Source of the DNA: G039029935 sp039029935
GTDB lineage: Bacteria; Chloroflexota; Anaerolineae; Caldilineales; Caldilineaceae
NCBI GenBank assembly: GCA_039029935.1
Contig: JBCCFC010000330.1
Location: 1-11,032 of the forward strand
Direction: 5' to 3'
DNA length: 11,032 nt
Below are positions 5,719 through 11,032 of this stretch, in pieces. The position numbers and the translations under genes were made by a program. Every line of letters begins with the position of its first letter. Within the stretch, counting starts at the first letter, position 1. The notes beneath the pieces are model-generated. The model had not been told where the DNA came from. It worked only from the letters and a program-made list of their open reading frames with translations, and did not search any database.

Positions 5719-8700
5719 TCAACGGCTCACTACTGGCAGAAAAACTTTCTGATGAATTTGGGGTGATTCGCTGCCCACTAATGGTGGTACTACGAGTGTA
5801 ACAAAAACAGGCTCTGCTTGTAGATTTTTTTGATCACGAGCATGAAAAACAATGCGATAAGTGCCGATTTGGTCGAAATGCTGATACTGACCAACATAGA
5901 TACCCTCTTGCTCGTTACCGGAGATAAGTTCTAGTTGCACAACCATATCCTCGCTTTCAGCATTTAACTCACCATTCGTTGTTGGTTGTATGTAATTGGG
6001 TGGATAGACAAATGCCCATGCACTATCGACCTGCTCATCATCATGAACCTGTACATGCAGTTGCCCCTGTTGATTGTCAATCGAATCAGGTATGATGGCT
6101 TGAATAATCTGGGGTGGCGAATCTATCACTAGCCCCCCATCAATAAAATTTTTATAGCCCAATCCATATCTTTCGGCAATTTCCAGGTCTTCTGTTTCAT
6201 TGGCGATGCCATTGCCGTTGGCATCTATCCACGCAAACTGGCTTGGATATAAACTATTGACAATCTCTGCTGCCACAGTAAAACTTTCAGCAAATGTATG
6301 ATTTTGGCCTAATTTCACAATAAGATTATCTGTAAAGTGCGCGCCATAACGCGATGTGTATGCATCATAATCAGCATCAGACGAAGTGATAATAATACGG
6401 TTCGGGCTACTGATGCTGTTGCGACGCTCTGTGTTTTCATCATCATTTATATCAATAAAACTGCCTGAGTGGCAAGCTTCGATGATGACAATGGTGTTCA
6501 ACTCTGGAATTTGACTTTCGAGTTCGTTCAACCATTGATGCAACTGTGTCGGTGTCACAATTTTGCCTACTTCATTTTCTTCTGTATTATCAATGTAAAA
6601 CACTTCTCGCTCACCATGATCAATCATATATAGAGTCAATGGATTTGTTGCATCAACCCGCTCTGCGGCCCATTGTGTAATCACCCACTCAAGATTGCGC
6701 GGTGTCGCATCACCGTCCCTCTCCTCAACCGATTCATCGGCGGAAAGATAGTAGATGTCTTCTCGTGCAATGCCTTTACCTTGTGCAAGTTGGAGAAAGG
6801 CATGTGCAACATTATTAATATTATCCTGAATAGGATCGTTCTCACGGAATCGTCCAGCAACAATAATCACCGCCTCCCGTGGTGGGGCATCAGAAAGCAA
6901 TTGGACCGAAAGATTATAGGTGAGGTTGGTACTCGCACCACTGACAGCATTGTCACCATTAAAATTCGTTAGTCTCATGTAGACAAGTTGTTTTTCTTGC
7001 GCGTTGATTTGAATTTCCAATCCAGGTGCAAGCGACTCCGACCAGTCCCCCGCAATGTCATTATTACACGCTGTGTAATAGACGAAATCGACATCGGCGG
7101 ATGAACCATCAGGAATATCTACCACGATTTGATATGTACCCTCATATGGTGCTTGAAAGTAGACCCAATCGACATCATTTTCGATATGGAATGTATGCGT
7201 TTGGGTGCTACCATCTATCTTGATGAGTTTGGCAGCAGCACAGCTATCATCTGATTCATACTCATCTTCCCTTTGAGAGGGTAATGGAGTTAATGTCACT
7301 GTTGGAGAGGGCGTTATTGATGAAACAGGTTCATTGCCAAAAGATAGTGCTGTGGGTGATGGCGTATTTGTTGGTGTGTGGGTGGACGTCGCTGTCAAAG
7401 TAAATGTTGGCGTCTGTGTAAGGGTTGGACTTGGTGTGTGCGTCACTGTAGGCGTTGGTGTAGACGGTTTGGTTGTTGGTGTCGATGTTGCCGTCAAGGT
7501 AGGTGTGAATATTTGAGTAGGGGTTGAACTGGGCGTCTGCATCACTATAGCTACTGGAATGGGCGTTGAGGTTGGGGTATGAGTTGTTATAGGCGTAGAG
7601 GTTGGAGTAGGCGTTGAGCTTAGGGTAGGAGTTGCCGTAGGCGTAACGGTTGGTGTCGATGTCGATTGCTGAACCGAAAATGTTCTTCGGGTAGACCAGC
7701 CACTAAACCATGTGGTACAAAGCGGTGCAGGGCAATAACTTTCGACGTGCCACCAATAGTCACCCTCGCCAAGTGTATGTGTATAGCTTGTGCCATCCAA
7801 TTCTGGACCAGTATATGTTACTTTTCCTTCATACACATTGTTCAGTTCAAGCCCATACGTCTGCGCACCGTCTGCCAACCCCCAATGGAATGAAATCTCA
7901 CCGGGTGGAAAGATTTTTCCATCTTCTGGTAAAAGCAGTTGCGGGGAGGCGGGGGCGGCTCGTTTTGTTGGAGTGGGTGTTGATGTCGGTCGTATCTGAA
8001 CCGAAAATGCTCTGCGCTCCGACCATCCACTATGGTCTGCCTCGCAAAGAGTTATTGGACAGTGGCTTTCTACATGCCACCAATACTCTCCGAGGTCAAG
8101 TTCGTAACTATACACTGTTGTTGTAATCTCTTTTCCAGTGTAAAGTATTTTTTCACTATTTTGCCAAAGTTCAAGTCCATAGGTTTTTGCACCATCCGCT
8201 ACAGACCATGAAAACGTAATCAGGCCGGGTTGAAGAATTGCCCCCTCTTGTGGTGCAATTGGCTGGGGAGGCGCGGGGGCTGCTCTTTTGGTTACTGTAG
8301 GAGTAGGAGTCAAAGTTGGTGTTGAAGTAGGCGTGGCAGTTGGTGTTGAAGTCGATGGCGCGGTAGTATTTATAAGCGTGGGCGTGGGTGTCGCGGCCGG
8401 CGTTGGGGTGAAGGTTTCGGAGCGTTGAATCAAAAAATTGTTTGTTTCGGACCACCCACTGTGTTCCGTCAGGCAAAGTTGATCTGCACAATAACTTTCA
8501 ACATGCCACCAATAGTTGCCCTCATCAAGGCCATCCTCATAGATAAATGTTGTTGTTGTCAGCGCCTTACCTGTATACAATATTTTTCCTACACCCGTTT
8601 GCCAAAGTTCCAGACCATAGGTTGCTGCCCCATCTGCCGGATGCCAAGAAAATGAAGTTTTACCGGACTGTAGAACCGCTCCATCAGTCGGCAATAACAA

Positions 8701-9942
8701 TTCAGGCGTTGCAGGTGAGGATCGTCGGGTAGGTGTAGGGATGGGTGTATCTGTCGGCACGGATGTCGGTGGTTGTGCCGTTGGCGGTCGTGTATTTGTC
8801 GGTGTTGGGGTTGGAAAAGGACCACTATAAGACTCTGTTTCCATATCTGTCAGTTGTGATTCATGGAGAAGGATATAAGGACCGTCTGTGGATGTCACCG
8901 TGACTGTACTGGTCACAATATCATTGACAAATGGATTATCATTAAACGGTAAATGGTAGCCTGCATCTACTGTCGGTGTAATCGTCAGTAAAATTGAGCC
9001 TGACGTTTGTGCTGTAATGGCATCGATTGTCAGTGTAATCTGGCTTTTATGATTCACAACTGAGTAAGCTTGGCTGGAAAATGCAAAATCACTACTGACA
9101 GCCGAAAATCCTGAAATAGAGATAGGTATTGTGTCACGAATCAAGATATTTGTTGCTACACCGTCACCCACATTGGCTAACGCTACTTCATAGGTAAAGG
9201 GTTGTCGCCCAGCCATTACATTGCTGTTAGAAGATGTTTTTGTAATGCTTAATGCTGGAAATTGGACTGTTATCACATTTGTGACAATTAATGTACGGGT
9301 TAGCATCGTTGGATGGGTGAAGATAGTTGTACCAGTGATTGTTTTGGTGCTGTTTCCTTCGAGAGGTCGAATATCGCTATCAATATTGACACCATAGTAG
9401 TATACACCAAAATTATAATTATAGTTTTCACCGTTACCAACTTTGTTCAAACTAAATTCTGATGAGTCTGCAACAGAAAATGTTGTGTCATTAGCTGTAA
9501 TATTTTCGTTATTTGCTGCAGGATTATAGTTCCCACTTGCAGTGGGAAAGACGGTGACAAAAGTTGACTCTTGCATTTCTAGTGATGTGTTGCTGGGGAT
9601 AGTGGTTGTCAACTGTCCATGTCCAGCAGGCATGACCGATGCACTTAAGTTTGTTATCCCCAAATTGAACCATACTGTATCACCAGGATTGACTGTGGTA
9701 ATTGATGTCCTTTGTGATAGCCGAAATTGGTTTTCCACAGTGTCTGTGCAGTCTACGTTGCTTTCGCATCCCATATTCGTTGCCGAAAGCAAGTGTTTCA
9801 CTTCTTTTTGCTCTGTTAGACTCTTCGCTATGGCCGTATGACTAAACTGTTTCGTCAACATATGATGACGCTGTATGCTGGTCCACAGAATACAAATAAC
9901 GGCAATAATCAATATCCAAAGTCCAATTTTAATGTTGGTCAT
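5719..9942 (-). CDS. Giant exported C13/caspase-like protease with YWWHVES repeats, PPC domain and Thr/Pro linkers
   Basis: This 1407-residue exported protein begins with an N-terminal membrane segment (about 5-22), a signal anchor or peptide. Residues 80-350 form DUF11-like beta domains (ITKTSSNSNVMAGRQPFTYE, 232-251). Three related domains follow (about 412-507, 556-650, 664-758), each with ADGAxTYGLEL, YWWHVES and a C-X4-C pair (485/490, 628/633, 737/742). They are joined by Thr-Pro linkers, the longest at 760-888. A PPC-like domain (890-1015, ENDVDWVYFQAPYEGTY) precedes the peptidase at 1022-1275. The probable catalytic dyad is His 1109 (YMIDHGE) and Cys 1157 (IIEACHSGSF), as in legumain/caspase-fold enzymes of clan CD. 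DANGNGIANETEDLE (1240-1254) resembles a dockerin/EF-hand-type calcium loop. A C-terminal beta domain ends KVFLPVVSR. The start has AAAGGA about 10 bases upstream. It is probably surface-bound or secreted. Substrates are unknown; self-processing is possible. Confidence 0.88.
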   Translation of the reverse strand: MTNIKIGLWILIIAVICILWTSIQRHHMLTKQFSHTAIAKSLTEQKEVKHLLSATNMGCESNVDCTDTVENQFRLSQRTSITTVNPGDTVWFNLGITNLSASVMPAGHGQLTTTIPSNTSLEMQESTFVTVFPTASGNYNPAANNENITANDTTFSVADSSEFSLNKVGNGENYNYNFGVYYYGVNIDSDIRPLEGNSTKTITGTTIFTHPTMLTRTLIVTNVITVQFPALSITKTSSNSNVMAGRQPFTYEVALANVGDGVATNILIRDTIPISISGFSAVSSDFAFSSQAYSVVNHKSQITLTIDAITAQTSGSILLTITPTVDAGYHLPFNDNPFVNDIVTSTVTVTSTDGPYILLHESQLTDMETESYSGPFPTPTPTNTRPPTAQPPTSVPTDTPIPTPTRRSSPATPELLLPTDGAVLQSGKTSFSWHPADGAATYGLELWQTGVGKILYTGKALTTTTFIYEDGLDEGNYWWHVESYCADQLCLTEHSGWSETNNFLIQRSETFTPTPAATPTPTLINTTAPSTSTPTATPTSTPTLTPTPTVTKRAAPAPPQPIAPQEGAILQPGLITFSWSVADGAKTYGLELWQNSEKILYTGKEITTTVYSYELDLGEYWWHVESHCPITLCEADHSGWSERRAFSVQIRPTSTPTPTKRAAPASPQLLLPEDGKIFPPGEISFHWGLADGAQTYGLELNNVYEGKVTYTGPELDGTSYTHTLGEGDYWWHVESYCPAPLCTTWFSGWSTRRTFSVQQSTSTPTVTPTATPTLSSTPTPTSTPITTHTPTSTPIPVAIVMQTPSSTPTQIFTPTLTATSTPTTKPSTPTPTVTHTPSPTLTQTPTFTLTATSTHTPTNTPSPTALSFGNEPVSSITPSPTVTLTPLPSQREDEYESDDSCAAAKLIKIDGSTQTHTFHIENDVDWVYFQAPYEGTYQIVVDIPDGSSADVDFVYYTACNNDIAGDWSESLAPGLEIQINAQEKQLVYMRLTNFNGDNAVSGASTNLTYNLSVQLLSDAPPREAVIIVAGRFRENDPIQDNINNVAHAFLQLAQGKGIAREDIYYLSADESVEERDGDATPRNLEWVITQWAAERVDATNPLTLYMIDHGEREVFYIDNTEENEVGKIVTPTQLHQWLNELESQIPELNTIVIIEACHSGSFIDINDDENTERRNSISSPNRIIITSSDADYDAYTSRYGAHFTDNLIVKLGQNHTFAESFTVAAEIVNSLYPSQFAWIDANGNGIANETEDLEIAERYGLGYKNFIDGGLVIDSPPQIIQAIIPDSIDNQQGQLHVQVHDDEQVDSAWAFVYPPNYIQPTTNGELNAESEDMVVQLELISGNEQEGIYVGQYQHFDQIGTYRIVFHARDQKNLQAEPVFVTLVVPPLVGSESPQIHQKVFLPVVSR
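7279..7665 (-). repeat. Low-complexity DNA encoding a 129-residue Thr/Pro/Ser linker
   Basis: This part of the large protease gene encodes residues 760-888, built of imperfect TPTxTxT units. On the plus strand it reads as runs of GTTGGTGT and GTAGGCGT-like words. Related shorter linkers lie at residues 376-409, 509-552 and 651-660. The DNA is prone to slippage and to assembly collapse, so the linker length here may vary between strains. Confidence 0.85.
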
Positions 9943-9991
9943 GGTGATGTTCCTTTGTCAATGTTCCTCTGTGTCTGTCACCGAAAAGACA

Positions 9992-10028
9992 AATACACAA
10001 CCCACTTTGGTCAAGCAGGTTGTGTATT
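9992..10028 (-). terminator. Stem-loop between the small membrane protein gene and the protease gene
   Basis: AATACACAACC (9992-10002) and GGTTGTGTATT (10018-10028) are perfect 11-bp inverted arms around a 15-base loop. Read on the minus strand the stem is followed by TGTCTTTTC, so it is a plausible Rho-independent or attenuating terminator about 50 bp after the small gene's stop. It would reduce read-through into the protease gene. Confidence 0.6.
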
Positions 10029-10077
10029 GATTATATTTGGTTGACTCGTTTTTTCAAATCAGTAAACTGGCTGTTGG

Positions 10078-10275
10078 TTAGCGTTTGATCACAGGCAAGA
10101 ATATGGATGTTGCTTGCGATGTGTCTGGGCTGAGTGACATGTACACCAGCACCATGGTCGCTATCAGCAGAAAGCCAACCATTAAAAATGTTGCCTGAGA
10201 GAGCAACTGCGGAACATGTTGTCGGATGTACGCAGGCACGTCTATGCCTGTCGATGATAGAATAGTGTGTTTCAT
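10078..10275 (-). CDS. 65-residue single-span membrane protein ending FLPVIKR
   Basis: I do not recognise a named family. The protein has a short cytoplasmic-type N-terminus (MKHTILSSTGIDVPAYIRQH), one strong hydrophobic segment at about 28-47 (ATFLMVGFLLIATMVLVYMS) and a 17-residue tail, SPDTSQATSIFLPVIKR. The tail ends in the same FLPV-x-x-R pattern as the large protease gene downstream. A longer open frame exists to 10833, but the ATG at 10275 is preferred: AAAGGAC lies about 10 bases upstream and the extension has no protein-like character and crosses a cluster of palindromes. The gene is co-oriented with the protease gene, 135 bp away, with a stem-loop between. The membrane anchor plus shared tail suggests a link to export or surface attachment, but this is inference. 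Confidence 0.7.
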   Translation of the reverse strand: MKHTILSSTGIDVPAYIRQHVPQLLSQATFLMVGFLLIATMVLVYMSLSPDTSQATSIFLPVIKR

Positions 10276-10345
10276 TGAGATTTGTCCTTTCGCATATGTC
10301 AATACAAGCGTCAGCCCATCTACTGGTTGAAGAGGACAGTAGAAA

Positions 10346-10428
10346 CCAGTACCACAGATTGGTAATCTGTGGCGCAGGTAGCCAACCTGCGATACTAAGC
10401 CAGTACCACAGTGGGTATCAAAGACCCA
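10346..10428. repeat. Cluster of three short palindromes with a repeated 12-mer
   Basis: Hairpin 1 is CCACAGATT/AATCTGTGG (10352-10360 with 10364-10372, loop GGT). Hairpin 2 follows directly, CGCAGGT/ACCTGCG (10373-10379 with 10385-10391). Hairpin 3 is TGGGT/ACCCA (10412-10416 with 10424-10428). CCAGTACCACAG occurs twice, at 10346-10357 and 10400-10411, each time leading into a hairpin. It lies between divergently transcribed genes, which argues against a simple terminator and for a repetitive extragenic palindrome family or a regulatory structure. Confidence 0.8.
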
Positions 10429-10461
10429 TATTCGGTGCCAATATCTGACAGTTGAAGGCAA

Positions 10462-10791
10462 ATGGAAGACCCAAAGATAGATAGCGGCGATAGCGTCGCA
10501 ACTGAACAAAGCACATCGCTGGTGGTGGTGGACCCCCAATCTCAACAAGTGGACATTTTGAGCGACGATGTGCGCACGCCACCGAATTTTTGGCAGCGCC
10601 TGCTCTATTTGATACGACCGCAATCGGGCTCGGTGCGAGAAAATCTTCAGGACGCCTTGGCCGCACACAGTGCTTCCGACGAGACAATCTCGCCTGAAGG
10701 ACGAGGTGCGCTCGGTCACTCTCCGGCCGAATGGGCTGAGACAAATCATGATTACCTCGGAAGCGGACGGCATCAGCACCCCAGGGCTTAA
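10462..10791 (+). CDS. Hypothetical protein, possibly frameshifted
   Basis: This 109-residue frame starts at ATG 10462 with GAAGG only 3 bases upstream, a poorly spaced ribosome binding site. The N-terminal 40 residues are acidic and polar; FWQRLLYLIRP (about 43-53) is amphipathic, followed by a helical, charged stretch. The layout faintly recalls the N-terminus of CorC/HlyC-type CBS-domain proteins, where a similar helix and an acidic SPEE-like motif precede the first CBS domain. No CBS sequence follows, so I do not assign that function. From about base 10690 the next frame looks equally or more protein-like and stays open to the window end, so a frameshift or an overlapping gene is possible. 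Confidence 0.4.
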   Translation: MEDPKIDSGDSVATEQSTSLVVVDPQSQQVDILSDDVRTPPNFWQRLLYLIRPQSGSVRENLQDALAAHSASDETISPEGRGALGHSPAEWAETNHDYLGSGRHQHPRA

Positions 10792-11032
10792 ATTCCGCAC
10801 AAGTGAATTGGGCGAAAATGAGCAGGTGGTCATTTTCCCGCATCAAGAGGTTCATCAGCAAATTGCTGAACTGGAAGATGATGCTCTATGGAACGCGACA
10901 GATGCACAGGGCAACTTGATTGTCGATCAAAGCAAACATTCCCGCAGCGAGATTGCCAGCGTCCAAAATACCATTAAGCGGACAATGGCCACTGTCGTTA
11001 CAACTGAGGATGATGCTGCGCCGAGTTCAACG
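10748..11032 (+). CDS. Hypothetical protein, open at the right edge
   Basis: From ATG 10748 the frame is open for 95 codons to the last base with no stop. It is also open upstream to at least 10679, so the start is uncertain: a GTG at 10706 with GAAGGA just before it is an alternative, or the frame continues the 10462 gene through a frameshift. The protein is acidic and hydrophilic (MITSEADGISTPGLKFRTSE at the start, LEDDALWNATDAQGNLIVDQ in the middle) and lacks signal or membrane segments. No family is recognised. The overlap with the 10462 frame is 44 bases counted from this ATG. Confidence 0.45.
   Translation, partial: MITSEADGISTPGLKFRTSELGENEQVVIFPHQEVHQQIAELEDDALWNATDAQGNLIVDQSKHSRSEIASVQNTIKRTMATVVTTEDDAAPSST

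Noticed and set aside
7334..7516. Val/Gly-rich plus-strand frame
   Set aside because: It is the antisense of the Thr/Pro linker of the large protease; the composition is a by-product of the repeat.
7279..7665. CRISPR or satellite array
   Set aside because: The periodic words come from coding for Thr-Pro units in an open frame; there are no distinct spacers.
10276..10833. Long N-terminal extension of the 65-residue membrane protein
   Set aside because: It crosses the palindrome cluster and is antisense to the 10462 frame. The ATG at 10275 has a good ribosome binding site and gives a compact membrane protein.

Overview
The window looks like a chromosomal piece of a member of the Chloroflexota, probably Anaerolineae-like. 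This rests on recognition, not on a search. The signs are very long Thr-Pro/Ser-Pro linkers in a giant secreted protein, C-termini of the form FLPV(V/I)xR, a short-type (about 350 aa) HMG-CoA synthase, and remnants resembling reductive-dehalogenase-like and arylsulfotransferase-like genes. Good AGGAG-type ribosome binding sites precede most of the real genes. Intergenic DNA is rich in palindromes.

Left part (1-3600) is catabolic or acyl-CoA metabolism. A plus-strand HMG-CoA synthase/KAS III-fold gene (176-1228) starts inside a perfect 76-bp inverted duplication that reaches the first base of the window. A 68-bp palindrome (1397-1464) separates it from a converging minus-strand pair: a crotonase-family gene (3595-2786) followed by an enolase-superfamily (mandelate racemase/muconate lactonizing) gene (2660-1470). 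The pair is probably co-transcribed.

Middle part (3600-5720) is gene-poor and looks like a site of repeated rearrangement. It holds a MITE-like element of about 236 bp with terminal inverted repeats and an apparent 8-bp target duplication, a perfect 19-bp hairpin, and a small DUF697-like membrane protein gene (4500-4925). It also holds a 3'-truncated reductive-dehalogenase-like gene and an arylsulfotransferase-like gene reduced by an internal deletion to its two ends.

Right part (5719-10275) is a minus-strand secretion-related pair. A 65-residue single-span membrane protein ending FLPVIKR lies upstream of a 1407-residue exported protein ending FLPVVSR. The large protein carries DUF11-like repeats, three YWWHVES repeat domains, Thr/Pro linkers, a PPC-like domain and a C13/caspase-like Cys-His protease domain. 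The shared C-terminal motif is the most intriguing signal in the window and could be a surface-sorting tag. The right edge (10276-11032) carries a cluster of palindromes in a divergent intergenic region, then two overlapping plus-strand reading frames of unknown function, the second running out of the window.
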